DNA of 64,000 bases from Congeria kusceri (lineage: Eukaryota; Mollusca; Bivalvia; Myida; Dreissenidae), in NCBI GenBank assembly GCA_027627225.1, contig CM051033.1:52672410-52736409 (forward strand). The letters run 5' to 3'. Positions within the stretch are counted from its first letter, which is position 1, and the number at the start of each line of letters is the position of its first letter. The translations under genes and the position numbers were made by a program. Of the stretch, positions 22,234 through 35,332 are shown one piece after another. The notes beneath the pieces are model-generated. The model was not told the DNA's origin, did not search any database, and saw only the letters and a program-made list of their open reading frames with translations.

Positions 22234-24588
22234 CTAACACTGTGATATATTACATGAAAATGCACTCTGGAATAATTGTGTCCATCTGGAATAAATAGTA
22301 GGTGGACGCTGATCCAGAGGTGTTTACGGGTCCCGGTAAGTACACTGTATTGGTATAGTTCTTTTTTTTTGACATTATGTTATTCTGGTTTCTTTAACTA
22401 TTGCAGCTGAGACGTTTGTCAAATGTTTATGAATAAATCCATTTAAAGTTCCAGTGATAATTTAAATTAATCACCTCATTTCATTTGTAAATATACTACA
22501 GCATATAATAACTACATGTTTAGTGATTGGTGGATAGCGATGTCCGTAAACTTATTATCCAAATGTCCGAATTTAGGGTGTTGTTTATCTGTTACGTCAA
22601 AATAAAGAGTTCTTCAAAATCGATTTATAATTAATAACGGTAGGCACATTTTTAGACGTACGTTGTTTGTCTGTTAAATTAAAAACACTATTGTGAAAAC
22701 GAATCATTGCTTTCAAAGAACTATTCGCTCAACAATATAGTATCTTCTATATTTATTGAGCGATTCGCATAGTATACACGACGTTTGACGGAAATGATAC
22801 ATGAGAAGGGCTTCTCATAAGTGATTTCAGTTAAATTGATTGTTCCAGTATTTCATTTACCTCTGCTGCTAAAAGTGTAAACACCTCATTGGAAAAACGA
22901 ATAATATCACTGCATAATTATTTTTGTATCTGTTTTTATGTTTTAAGTGCTCTTGTTACTAATATTGTTTTTACCAAAATCAAAGGTATACCTGTTTTTT
23001 GAAAAGTCGCAGAAAACAACCTGAAAAATAAGATTTTTTAATCATCTATAGTCTGCAGCTTTTTAAACAATCTTCAATAAGACAATAGTTAATAGTATAT
23101 AAATCTTTGTTACGCTTTGCTTCTGTCATTTCTGTAGTTTTTTTCTGTTAAACAAAACCGTGTGCGAAGTGTTTTAGAATTTGTCAAGCGATAGCCTTTG
23201 AGATATCTTCACTCTTACTCGATTCGTGATATTCATCCTCAATTCGCTAAAATGTGTTGTAAGATCCGGACACCTCGCATTCAATAAGAACTGGCATTTA
23301 ATTAAAAAACAAAAACAAAACAAAAATCAATTCAGTTTTCACTCTAGGGTCTCAGTAGATTTATTGTAATCCGTTGAAAAGGCGAACGTATACATTGTTA
23401 CATGTTTATCAGGATAACACAATACTATAAACGGAGTTGGCGTATATTCGCCTTATGTTTGTCGTATTATTATGTGATTCAGATAAATATTAATGTATAA
23501 ACGTGTTTTGTCGATATAATTTTAACAGAGTAGATACTACAAAATGTATATATATTCATTTTGACTCTTTACAATATTTAGATTAATATAAAATATAACT
23601 ACCTTTGAAATCATAATATACGCACAGTATTATGCCCCAATGAACAATAATAAGAACACATATTATTACTGCCAGCACCGCCCAAAGAGGTTCAACGACA
23701 ATTTGTGCTGAAAATTGAAACATATGATGATAGCATTCTATTGTTTAAAAGTGAAATTCATGTGTCTGCTTTATCATATACGTTAGAATAAAATTTCTGA
23801 TAAATTAGTTAAAGATTTGATAGCCCACACTAGTTGAACAATATTTGTCTATATGATATATAAACTATACACATTTCAACAATGCATATGAAAGCATTTG
23901 CATTTCAAACATCAACTATTTGGCGTGTTTCCTTTAAAGCAAATTAACTAGAAAATGTCTTGTACGTACGTTGATTACAGACGTTTTTTAAATGTTGAAT
24001 TTCATCCAGTATTTCAATGAACTTCTTGTAGGTCATCTGGTCTGAACTATTGTTAGAAATATTTGTAGTCAACGAAATTATTTGAGTGCTGACACAATTT
24101 GATGAATTATAGGTTTCGCAAAAGGTATATGTCCCCATTGTTTCCTCTGTGTCCTTTGCTACCTTGAAAAAAATTGCTCCATATCCAGTATATAAAACTA
24201 CATAGTGTTTTTGAAGTGACTTGTCGATCATAAAGCATACACCCTCTTGCGCGTCGCACTCTGCTAGAATTCGTGTTTTGTTCAACATGTCACTGAAGCG
24301 GATCGTTATGTCTTTGTGTGACATACATTCAATGGTAGCAATTTTATCATGCAGCACTTGAAGCCTAACATCGCCAAGGACAACATGCATGTTCGATCCT
24401 GAAACAACAAATCCATAAAATACATCAAACCTAAACTTGTTTAATGCTGATACGGATTCATTACGATCAAACAACGTGCACATATAAACCTGCATTAATA
24501 GCAAGTGTGTTGTGTCATCACACATGAATATGCCGCATACCTTACCTAGAAGCAGAAAAAAACCCACTTGAAACCCCAGTAAGCGCAT
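22234..24588 (-). CDS. Putative single-pass membrane protein with an Ig-like domain (5-exon model)
   Basis: Model, minus strand: exon 1 coding 24588-24546, exon 2 24398-23970, exon 3 23707-23603, exon 4 23020-22992, exon 5 22308-22234. Every junction has GT/AG and the phases agree (1,1,1,0), giving about 226 residues. Exon 1 encodes a short hydrophobic signal (MRLLGFQVGFFLLL) after a T9CAG acceptor. Exon 2 is a 429 nt phase 1-1 exon, as Ig exons usually are. It has a Cys in IATIEC, a G-x-Y corner (MGTYTFCE), four N-glycosylation sequons (NKT, NSS, NIS, NSS) and a heptad-like stalk with Cys. Exon 3 encodes WAVLAVIICVLIIVHWGIIL, a membrane helix. Exon 4 is basic (CFLRLFKK). AATAAA lies at 22218-22213 (minus), just past the stop. 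No homologue is recognised. Exons 1-3 are well supported; 4 and 5 are weak. Confidence 0.55.
22302..22437 (+). CDS. Alternative reading: two small plus-strand terminal exons
   Basis: On plus, 22302-22335 reads VDADPEVFTGP in phase to a consensus donor (G/GTAAGT at 22336). A 71 nt intron ends in a pyrimidine tract and GCAG (22406), and 22407-22432 adds AETFVKCL and a stop next to AATAAA (22432-22437). The splice signals are good, but the upstream acceptor is poor and no upstream exon was found. It overlaps the last exon proposed for the minus-strand membrane protein, so at most one is likely right. Confidence 0.25.
23603..23707 (-). CDS. Exon 3: transmembrane segment
   Basis: A 105 nt phase 1-1 exon lies between a TTTTCAG acceptor (ends 23708) and an AAAG/GTAG donor (23602). 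It encodes IVVEPLWAVLAVIICVLIIV and then HWGIILCVYYDFK: a strong hydrophobic helix followed by a Tyr-Tyr-Asp-Phe-Lys boundary. It joins exon 2 in frame only with the CAAC/GTACGT donor, because the alternative donor 4 bases on gives a stop. Confidence 0.65.
23970..24398 (-). CDS. Exon 2: Ig-like ectodomain and stalk
   Basis: The acceptor TTTGTTGTTTCAG ends at 24399 and the donor GTACGT starts at 23969. The ectodomain has six cysteines and a Ser/Asn-rich glycosylated linker before a stretch with hydrophobic spacing (FIEILDEIQHL). The conserved F-strand Cys of Ig domains is displaced by one residue (Phe then Cys after G-T-Y-T). If intron 1 were retained, the frame would stay open and add about 49 residues, so an unspliced form cannot be excluded from sequence alone. 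Confidence 0.6.
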
Positions 24589-24599
24589 GATCTGAAAAA

Positions 24600-26635
24600 A
24601 AAACGTTTTGTAAATTATTTTCATTAGCCAACACATTGTTAAAATATGCACAAGCATTTCAGTATAGTATGGCTTATACAGCATTTGTTTTGGAATCTTT
24701 ACATCAATAATGCGTTGCTTAGAGCATTATTGAGTTTTCATTTGTTATAATCATTTCTTTATTCATGTAACAAGAACGTTTCTTCGTATGGTCAATGTCC
24801 TAGATGAACTACACATGCTCGAACTCAAACCAAACCAACTCCAAAACAACTTATTCCCCCAAAGCTTACACTGTGCATTGCTACAATTAAAAGGAGTTTT
24901 CCTAATTCAGTCAAACCATACAATGCTGATAATTATGTTACATTATTTTCCTAAACATAATATTAGTAATAAAATAGTTCAATTTGCACACAAACTGTCT
25001 CAACAAAAAATGAACAGGTTCTGTCTTGAATCTTTGATACCAATGCGGATTTGCCATATTTCTGTCACAAGAAATTTTGCAAAAGTGGTAAGGATATACA
25101 TCATTCATGTAATAATTATTAATAGCCATCCCTTTGCACTGTAGATACATTATTAAAAACTTAGCACGATAAGTCGCAGGAATCCGGACATTGGCGTACA
25201 AGTGTTTTATCGATGGTGCTCATAACCATCGCTGAAATGATTGTGTGCTCAACTAAACGAATCATAATAACTACTAACCTCTGCAACTGTCGTGTAAACG
25301 TTAACAGAAGTGTCGGTCTGTAGGCAACCTGTAATAATTTGAGATATAAACAACCTTTACAAGCATCATTATTGCATTCTAACGCAAAGCCATACTGAAT
25401 ACATTCATAGTATTTAAGTATGCTCCGTATTGTGTTGTTGTTGGTTATAAAATAACATAACACATGTTCATAACAATATATTAAGGGGGCGAATTTGATA
25501 AATAAATATCAGACATATATAATTAAGATAAAAATAAGGTTGGTATAAAGGGAAAATAATGTACGTATTATGGGCGAAAACACTATAATATTAAGTATTG
25601 TGTTTTTTTTTTAATTCTAGTCTTGACATTTGACGAAAAACTGTATGTTTATTGTACAAGCATAGGTTGAACATATTTGATTTAAGCAGAACAGGGTAGT
25701 CGACTAGTGTGGTGGCATATATGTAGCATGTCTGTGCTTTTATTTAAGTTTGTGTCATAAATTATTCGTGGGATGAGATCTTACATCGTTGAGACGAGAT
25801 AACTAGGCCGAGGTTATGGCATAATTATGCCATCGCAACAGCTTTTTATACTCTCATGTGGACGACTTAATAAAGTCGTTGGAACGTTTTAGAATATCGT
25901 GGGAAGTAGTTAATTGGGTCGAGGATACGACTTAATTAGCCAGTCAAAGTCCGTGCTAGTTTCGCAGAATAAAAACAATATTGGTGTATATTAATCCGGC
26001 ACTGAAACACAAAATTATGTTAGAGTATCTTATATATGCAATTTATAAACTACGCTTGTTTCAACAACCTGTATTCTTATTGTTTCTTATGTCAATCCCA
26101 CTAATTAATCCCATGATTTAATTTCTCGTTCCCACATTATAAAATGTAATTTCCGAGGCTTATATGTCGTTGTAACGGCATAGATAAAATTATACACAGG
26201 CCACAGCTGATCTATGTAGATTGGAACACTATCCAATGGCATTGTATATTATGTGTTTTCTTGGGAGTTAGATACGCGCTTGTAGTTTTTGGTTTTCAAA
26301 CAGATTTGTTTATGTGTTGTCACCGAAATGCACGTTATGAAGTTTCATGAAACATTTTTATGTAGATGCATTGGAATCGATTATATACTATCATTTGAAG
26401 TGTTAATGGTCACTGTTCGTCGGCACAGTCTCTTTAAAACAAGATATGTTTGTAAAACATGTATGCCCCCCGACTGGCAGCCAAGTCGTGAATATGTGCA
26501 ATTGTTAAGATTTGTTTTAAATATTGTATGTGCACATTAACACATGGGGAGGAAATTACAGTTGATGATTCAGAAAGTAAATATAAAGCTGACAGAAAGA
26601 TAGAGTATAATTGTGGATTTATTTTTACAGTCTAT
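24600..26635. other. No gene recognised; upstream of the membrane-protein gene
   Basis: This should hold the promoter and any 5' untranslated exon of the minus-strand gene, but no clear core promoter could be picked. Open frames at 24788-25144 (plus), 25161-25463 (minus) and 26289-26540 (plus) lack domains. Confidence 0.4.
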
Positions 26636-26639
26636 TATA

Positions 26640-28375
26640 TAAGGATACCTGTTTTTTGTTTGATTTGAACATCAAATAGGCCAAACCATCTTAAGATATA
26701 CTGCGGAAATAAAATGGTCTACGGAGAAAACAGTTTTCATGTTACAAGCCTCTGTTACCGTGACTTTTGACATGTTGACCTCAAAATTGATAGGCGTCTT
26801 CCTTTTTTCCCGAGTAACCAGCATACCAAATTAGATGATCGTAGGTCAAAGCGTGTTCTACATATATCATGCGGAAACGAAATGGTCTATAGAGCAAACA
26901 GTTTTCATGTTACAAGCCTCTGTCACCTTCACTTTTGACCTGTTGACCTCACAATTGATAGGCGTCTTCCTTTCCTCCCAATATGCGTTCTCAAGTTATT
27001 GAGCTAAAACTGTTTTATATTTTTAGTTATGGCGACCATGACCTTGACCCTACCCACCTCATATGAAATTCCAAGAGAGGTCTCAATATAAGGTATCTAT
27101 GTATGAAGTTTCATTAAAATATCTCGGTGCGTTCTCGAGTTATTGAGCGGCAACCGTTTTTTCTATTTTAAGCAATGGTGACCTTGACCCCACCCACCCC
27201 ATATGCACTCCCAAGCAAGGTCTCGATATACGGTATCTATGTATGAATTTTCATTAAAATATCTCAATGCTTGTCAAGTTATTGAGCGAAAACCGTTTTT
27301 TATTTTTAGTAACGGTGACCTTGACCCCACCCACCACATATGCAATCCCAAGAGAAGTCTTACTATAATATATATATGTATGAAGTTTCATTAAAATATC
27401 TTTATGCGTCCTCAAGTTATTATTCAGAAACCATTTACTATGTTTAGTAACTGTCACCTTGACCTTGACTACACCCACCCCGTATGCAATCTCAAGCAAG
27501 GCTTTGATATAAGGTATATATGTATGAAGTTTCATTAAAATAGCTCGATGCGTTCTCAAGTTATTGAGTAGAAACCGTTTTTTCTATTTTTAAATATGGT
27601 GACCTTGATCTTGACTCCATCCAGCCGATATGCAATCCCAAGCGAGGTCTCGATATATGGTATCTACGTATGAAGTTTAATTAAAATATCTTTATGGATT
27701 CTAAAGTTACTGAGCGGAAACCGTTTTTCTATTTTTAGTAACGGTAACCTTGACCCCACCCACCCGATATGCAATCCCAAGCGAGGTCTCGATATGTATC
27801 TATGTATGAAGTTTCATTAAAATATCTCGATGCGTTCTCAAGTTATTGAGCGGAGACCGGTTGTCCATTTTAAGTATCGGTAACCTTGACCCCACCCACC
27901 CCATATGCAATCCCAAGCGAGTCTCAATTTAAGGTATCTATGTATGAAGTTTCATGAAATTATCTCCATGCGTTCTCAAGTTATTTAGCGGAAACCGTTT
28001 TTCTATTTTTAGTAACGGTGACCTTGACCATGACCCCATCCACCCCATATGCAATCCCAAGCGAGGTCTCTATATAAGGTATCTAAGTTTCATTAATATA
28101 TCTCGATGCGTTCTCAAGTTATTGAGCGGAAACCGTTTTTCTATTTTTAGCAACGGTGACCTTGACCTTTGACCTGTTGACCTCAAAATCAATAGGCGTC
28201 TTTCTTTACTCTCAAGTAACCAGCATACCAACTTAAACGGTCGTAGGTCAAAGCGTTCTCTAGATATCGAGCGGAAACGAAATGGTCTACAGACAGACCG
28301 ACCATCCGGCCGACCGACCGAACGACGGACAGGTGCAAAGCAATATACCTCCACTTCTCCGAAGAGGGGCATAAT
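26640..28375 (+). repeat. Tandem-repeat element, about 140 bp units, 9 copies
   Basis: GCGTTCTCAAGTTATTGAGC recurs near 26988, 27130, 27265, 27405, 27549, 27693, 27833, 27971 and 28109. Each unit also has GGTGACCTTGACCCCACCCA, CATATGCAATCCCAAG and ATGTATGAAGTTTCATTAAA. The head (26640-26980) and tail (28150-28300) share a different block (TTTGACCTGTTGACCTC, ATAGGCGTCTT, GAAACGAAATGGTCTA). The end carries GACAGACCGACC-like repeats and a GCATAATTCTACAC tail. Non-coding. Confidence 0.85.
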
Positions 28376-28379
28376 TCTA

Positions 28380-30260
28380 CACTTATTTTATTTCAAACTT
28401 CCATTTTGTTTGCACCAGCTAATATATGGGTACTAAATAAAACAAAATCATAATTACTTTATCACGCTCGAAAACATATGTATTCAAAGACCGTTTTGAT
28501 TCAGAAGCAGTGTTGAAACCGTATGCGTACATATTACATACATGTTTTTTTCAGATATAAAATACATAATACAAAATTTTCCTATTATTACAACATATGT
28601 TATACAATCAGCAACAGCAAAGACAATTGTATTTTATAAATAAATCAATACGTCTATATTTACGAAAGTTTTGTTTTGCTTGTTCCGTTATTTAAGGTCA
28701 CGTGTGCTTATCATTATCTAATATACATGTATGCTCAGCAAATATCTGCGTAAATCACACCGCTGTGTTGTAAAATGACGGTATTAATTTGACAGTACAG
28801 CCGCATTTACAAGACGTTTTTGTGTTTTCACTAGCATGCCATACCTAGAATAATTACCATTAGTTTTGTTAATATCCGGTGTGACATTGAAAATCTCGTA
28901 GTTTATAAGCGTTATGTTAAAAGATTCGTGCTATTGTGTTATATTACATGTACATTATGTGTTTGCACACTGTTATAACATGCGTAAATTAATTGCTTCG
29001 TGTAAAATCAAATATGGTATCTTACTCAAGACGACAAACGACAGAACAGAAACAATTATAACATAATTTCATCGTCAAAACGCAATGTGTTAATATGAAA
29101 CGTTTTGTTTTTGTGACGGACAGATGACTGTGCAAGTACGATTCTCGCATACTATGTTAAGGGATTCTAACTAAAATGCGCTCCTAATTACATTTAATAC
29201 ATCATATGTCCTGGGATGGTAATATATCGTGACTCAGCTCTATGTCTTGTTTTGAAATTATATCTGATTTAACAATCCTCTCCAGGTACAAACGGTTTAA
29301 GTCTAGCATATCCAGTTTCGTATCAACTTGCCAATAATACGTGTTTACTTTATTGTGAAGCATAGATTTTTGCAATTGTGGTGTAACTATTTATCGGTCG
29401 CACGTTAGCTCTGGTTGTTTTAAGGTCTCATGCAAACATCCAGTATTTCTGTAGTGTAATTGCGTGACATTTTCTTTAATGCTGTTCTAAATTACTGGTC
29501 GTATTAAACATCGTTTCACAAAATTAATTTCTCTATAAAACATTAGTTTGCGTTTGATACAATCGGCGATTTATACGTAATGTTCAATGCACACTTAATA
29601 AATGAAAATGTGATAAATAAAGTGTAAACACTGTGCATGCGAATGTGAATGCAACATTAAGTGGACACGGACATGTTTCTGACGTCTCGTCACAAATGAT
29701 TGTTTTGTTTGTTTTTGGTGCAATACAGAAAGCATATTGTATGAGTGCCAAAAAGTATTGGTGCAATACAGAAAGCCTTGGCAAATTTACTTAAATAGTA
29801 AATAGCTGTAAGTTTTGAACTTCAAACCACCTTATATGTATTAAGTTCTCCGGGCGGTATGTGTAATATTGTATGAGTGCCAAAAAGTATGGATCCATAC
29901 AGGGTTAAAACATATTATTGTTTTGAACTAATGTTTACATTCGTAGAAACAGGTGCATTTGCGTGTAATGGCATAGAAACAAAACTATGTGCCTTGCTTG
30001 AATAGTATGTATTTTACAATCCACCAAAACAAACAGTTTCGACAAATGAATAAACACCATATTACATATTCACTGTCAAGTTGGACGAAAATAACTCATG
30101 TATATCTGAATATTACAAGGCACATCAATGTTATCATTTACAATCACAATCATTAATTATTGTATCGAACTCATTTTACTGAATAAATGACGTTAATCAA
30201 GGCTACAAAGTACAGTACCAAGTGTAATGAGCTATTATATGTAATTGGTCATTTCCTTTC
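28380..30260. other. No gene recognised
   Basis: AT-rich sequence. GTATGAGTGCCAAAAAGTAT with GGTGCAATACAGAAAGC recurs between 29717 and 29895 as short direct repeats. There is no protein signal. Confidence 0.45.
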
Positions 30261-30264
30261 AATA

Positions 30265-30760
30265 ATTTTTATGCTACCCCAGACCCCGAAAACATGTGTC
30301 CGTCTGTCATACCGCCAATCTGTCAGTCCATAGTTCCATTATTCCATCACACATGGATAGAGACATTTTTAATGACTTGGCACACGTTTTTTGACCCAAT
30401 GCAATGGCGTTTCGAGCGCATAACAAGGTCCGTAGGTAAAAATTGAAGGTCACATTAAGTGGTCAAAAGTTCAACATGGCAGTTTGATTGTCCTGGTTAT
30501 AACTTGACCATCGTTCGAGGGATTTAAACATGAATTGGCACACACGCTTTCCCCAATAAGACGGCGCTTCGAGCGAATGTGTCAGGTCATAAGCCAAATA
30601 TTAACATTAGTGTTATATGTCAAACTTAGAGGTCAACAATCAAAACTGACAAAGAATGGAGTAATTTCCAAATGATTTGGCATAAATGAAACGATGTGTC
30701 GCACACATGAACCAATTTCAAAGTTGGCTACAATTCTGCTTGTTCGTGTTGTAAATGAGT
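30265..30760 (+). repeat. Diverged tandem-repeat element fragment
   Basis: Two units of about 155 bp share a TTGGCACACRCKTTT block and CGAGCGCATAACAAGGTC-like text (near 30383 and 30536). They follow a GTGTCCGTCTGTCATACCG head typical of bivalve tandem elements. From 30760 to 31640 nothing further was recognised. Confidence 0.45.
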
Positions 30761-31639
30761 CATGAAAGGAGGGTTTTAAAAAAGTTGATATACATGTTGG
30801 CCCTATTGAAATAATGTGCTATTTTCTTTGTCGAATAACTCTGATTAGTTCCATTAACCTTGACTAGATATCTAGGAAGTCAGAACGGTATCTTGAAAAA
30901 ATACAACGGTTCTACTGATATTTTTGTATGTTTACGGTTCTCATTCTTACGCTACCATTATTATATGTGCCGAAGCTGTTTAAATGTCATGTACAATACA
31001 AATAGTAATGATGTGCAAAGTAAATTCCTCTGAACTGTAATGCATATTACCTTGTCAAATTGAATAATGTGTCACGTTCTACCAAATTTCGTTTATCCGA
31101 ATCAGTCATCGTTTATGTATTAAGTTATGCAAATTTCAACCGATACATAGCTTCTTGCGGTCTCGGTATTAACCTAAATTTTTTAAAAATAAATATGGGA
31201 CAAGTAATGAAACATTCTTAGCGTTTCCATTCACCTTGTCGATGGCAAGCCCCTCAGTAGCTTTAACATAAAAAGAAAACATTTATAGCCGCTTAACCCT
31301 ACATTACAATGTCCCTGTTCCTAATTACAAATGTTGAGTCATAATAAAAGTAATTGATATTATGGACGCTTTGTCTGTCCGAGTAGAAAATACTTTCTGA
31401 TGATAATATCAATATCTATCAGATATATACATGTATATCCAATTAAACTTCAACTTTAAATAATTTAATATAATCGGCCTTTATTTCAGTAAACCAAATT
31501 AATATAACACATCTAAATTCATACTTATTAAAACCACTTACGTTCGTATAGTTTATCTCCAACGAAATAGCAAGCAACTGTGTGATAAATGCGCCTTGTT
31601 TTTCAATAAATAGAACGTTCTTGTGTTACGAATGTCTTA

Positions 31640-32040
31640 AAGGGGCCTGTTAACCGATTGACAAATTGACAGTTTTCAAAATTGTGATCATAGATTCGAA
31701 AAATGGAGTATAGTGTATATAAAGGAGCGCAATAAACCTACTGACCTAGAAATTTACTTTAAATACCGTGTGTTCAAACAGTAACCATTAGTTGAAATAT
31801 ATAAAATTATAAAGCGTTTGTAACGCAAAACGATGGTATGGTTTCGAGTTTTTCTGTTGTTTTCTTTTAAATTGTTGAAGCATCGTAAATAACATACATA
31901 AAATAAAACATACAATACACCGTTAATTACGTAAGTTAGAATGGCCGAGAGGCAACTTTAAGACTTTGATCCGGATGACTGAATTAGTTCGAACCACGAG
32001 TGAATTAAATGTTTTTCTTTTGTTTCTTTTCTTATTTATG
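31640..32040 (+). repeat. tRNA-like SINE
   Basis: It starts AAAGGGGCCTGTTAACC (31640). Near its end is a tRNA-Ser-like region with A-box TGGCCGAGAGGC (31942-31953) and B-box GTTCGAACC (31987-31995), then a T-rich tail. The stems do not close well, so it is not called as a tRNA gene. Confidence 0.5.
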
Positions 32041-32044
32041 TACT

Positions 32045-34535
32045 TGAGCTTTGTATTTCAGATTCTTTAATTGGACAAGTTACGACGTTCAATGGCATAT
32101 TTCAAAAATACAAACATCTGTCGACATGTCCATTTAAAAGTTTAAAAGGTTTTGCAGGATGGAAATGAGCTGTTTCTTTCCCCGCTTATTCTTTCTCTTT
32201 CACATTGTATAGCATGTATTCAAGTTTGATTGCAGCTATTATTAGTCTATACCTCACAGGTTTAACCTTTCCACGGTGTTTTATTTCAACGTTTTAGCAG
32301 TTGGACACATTTTACTAGTATATGCAGTTAAATATAATAGCACACAGTAATGAGATACAGCTTAATATTGTTTAAAGTTGTAGTACACTAGAGTAATCCC
32401 AACAATTTACTTCTTAAGATACTGCGCATTAGAAATTCAATGACCCACTTGAGTCTGTAATACCCGTACTGTCGCGTGTTTAATATTGTTAACATTAGGC
32501 CATACCTAATAAAGGAGTGACTTGATCTGTTAAACAACCCTGTTACAAGTATATGTATATTCTTTCGTCGCTTTGAAAAGAAAAACATACGCAAACGTTG
32601 CGAGTGTCTTGTCTTAAACTATTCATACAGTTTTATTTTTAATTGCGTTCACTAAATGCAAAGCACGCTGATGGTTTGAATAATGTATTAAAACATAGTG
32701 TCGCTTTTTTTTTAAGTATTTTAATTAAGAAGAATAAAGAAATTATTTACATTGAAATGTTAACAACCATATATAAAACATATGTATGCTGTAAATAATT
32801 TAAAACAAATGATCTATGCATGAATGCATGCCTAAAGTAAATGGAATATAGAAAAGTATTTATTCATTAATTTAAAATTAAATAATAGGTTAATTAACTT
32901 CATATTTAGTAAAACAAATTATATATTACATATATATTGACTGGTATAGCTGAAAACATCAATTACGAAAGATAGATTATAGTCTTTATTAATCTACAAT
33001 CAAAACAAAAGTACACTTCAGGATATATATATATGGGATGCGTTACTTATAAATGTAACATGTGTTGCTTATTTATATGAGTGTTATATATCATACATAT
33101 ATGTTCAATTTTAGCTAAAAAGTTATAATTATATATACAATTTTCAATTTGTAACAGTTTTCCCAGGGCACACGGCATATGTTCCGACGAATGATTGAAA
33201 CATATAATTTTGTATGACATTTAATTATTTGTAAACCACAAAGGACTTGTCTTATGGAATCTTCGGGATGATTGTAGAACCGGAGATAGCACATTAATTT
33301 CGTCTTAGCAGCAGCAGCAGCAACAACACCACCACCAACAACAACATCACGTAGGGTCACATAATATACACTTTAATAAGTTAAAGATGGGTGCGGTTGT
33401 ATTTGTTCTGATGAAACTGCATTTTACAGGACTGGTGAATGGTGGAAATATACACTTTAAAAATAATAACAGTATTGAGTTATTCAGATGTAGTAGAAGG
33501 TTTTTAAAGACATATGCATATCTGTAATATACCTGTCCACAGGTAAAGATTGAAGACTTATGTAATAATATTTTAGCTGTTTTTGGAGGTACTTTCCTTT
33601 TGCACACTTATGCAAAGTTCAATATTTATGAAGTTTGTTATGCATGCTTGTAATATGTAATTGTGAAGTTTGATATTAATGCAGTAAATACTTGAATATA
33701 AACAAAGTAAAACTCTAGCTGAGACAGCAGGAGAGAACACATGCACATTAATGAACAAGTCTTAATTTATTTTCTATTATAACTATTTGTGAAGGCATGT
33801 TACATGTACTAATTTGTAATAAGTAACTATAAAGTCTGAACATTAATGAAGTTAAATTTTGAAACAAATGGACATCTTAATTTGTTTTCTATGCTATTTG
33901 TATAGAAAGGTTTACATTTATACATTTGTTTTCTACAATAGATGTGTATATCTCTTATAGTTATACTTGTAGAGCATGCAGATATAGTTTATAGTTTATA
34001 TGCATGTTTGATGAAGCTTTATTTTACACTATTTGCCTAGGTTAATACGAAATATTACTTACACAGCTTGAAGATTAATGAATTTATTGTTTGAAATACT
34101 TTGGTAGATCTTCCTTATTTGTTTAATAACGGTATAAGCTTATAGCATATATTTGTAATTCGTTCTAATATCATTATAAGTTTGTTTCATTATGTCATAT
34201 TTTTATCCATCATAGGTTTGATTAGGTGATACATGCTAATACAATTTTAATATAGCTAAAAGGTAACTACCATCATTGTTGTAAAATAATGTAATCTAAT
34301 GTTAATATAACTAATCGTTTGATTGCAACTACAATCAATCCACATACCTTAAACTTCTTTTTGTACATTATCTGTTTGTTTCAATTGCTTTTTTTCTGAA
34401 TTGTTTGAATCATGACTAGTTTATTCTATGTTAACAAGCATAATTACTTAGGAATGTTGTACTCTGTAGTCTCTGTTTGTAATTGTTTTTATAATTCATT
34501 CGTTAAGGCACATTTTCAATCATATTTGTATCAAT
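32045..34535. other. No gene recognised
   Basis: Very AT-rich. A CAG/CAA/CCA triplet tract occurs at about 33307-33350. Several 60-86 codon frames on minus have no domain. Confidence 0.45.
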
Positions 34536-34537
34536 GC

Positions 34538-34800
34538 ACTAGCGGATCCAGGGGGTCCGGCGCCCCCCCCCCCCCCCAAAACATCCGGACCATACATATA
34601 AGGGCGTATATAAAACGGTAAAAACTGGATAAATAGGCTAAACAAAATTTCGTTTGCTTCGCTCGTTTAATTTGGTAAAAGACACGCATCATCTGTCAGT
34701 AAAACATACCCGACCTTGCCGCCCCTCTACGGTTTTTACGTACACCGTAGTACCGCCACCAAAGTTCGAAAACGATAAACGATAAACTATAGACAATGGA
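34538..34800 (+). repeat. Interspersed repeat with a poly-C tract
   Basis: ACTAGCGGATCCAGGGGG followed by a 15-16 base C run and CATCCGGACC, then TTCGCTTCGCTCG. GGATCC next to a G or C homopolymer is a common end of invertebrate interspersed repeats. The right boundary is uncertain. Confidence 0.45.
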
Positions 34801-35278
34801 TATATATACTTTTATTTGTGGATGATATTGTTTTCTTTTCTACATTCTTATTTTATATAAACATGTCAGATGCAATCTACCCGTGACCATTGGCACAGGA
34901 TGCTAGTACCACAAAAAAGACATTAATACGTTTCGAATAATTATTATTGAAAGTTGAAATTCAAGTCAAATTAATGACTACTTTCGAATATAAACAGCTT
35001 TGTCTCAATTAATAGTTTAGTTCCAAAAGAGACCATTACACTTCGGTAAATGAATAATACAAACATTCTCGATGCGCGTGTGTTTCAATTTACTGATTTT
35101 ATATGTTTAAAGATGTTCCTGATATATATAACGATAAATGTCATATACAATTTAGTGGATAGGCACATCAAACAAAATCAATTTACTGCCAAAGCAGGTG
35201 TATGACATACAGATGAACCAATATGACTTTCGAACATATGGTGAAGTATTAATTTATTCAGTGAAACAAAGTGCATTT

Positions 35279-35332
35279 GGTGATGATGATGGTGATGATG
35301 ATGATGATGATGATAATGATGGTGGTGATGTG
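35279..35332 (+). repeat. GAT/GGT trinucleotide microsatellite
   Basis: About 50 bp of GATGATGGTGAT triplets. Sequence around it (34800-35680) shows no gene. Confidence 0.9.

Noticed and set aside
25161..25463. 100-codon minus frame with Cys-rich segment, and a possible small exon ending CAGAG/GTTAGT
   Set aside because: No domain, weak acceptor and no partner exon in phase.
29584..29784. 66-codon minus frame
   Set aside because: Overlaps short direct repeats and has no conserved feature.
31942..31995. tRNA gene
   Set aside because: A and B boxes are present, but the acceptor and anticodon stems do not close and it sits in a SINE-like unit; the same applies at 17034-17084.
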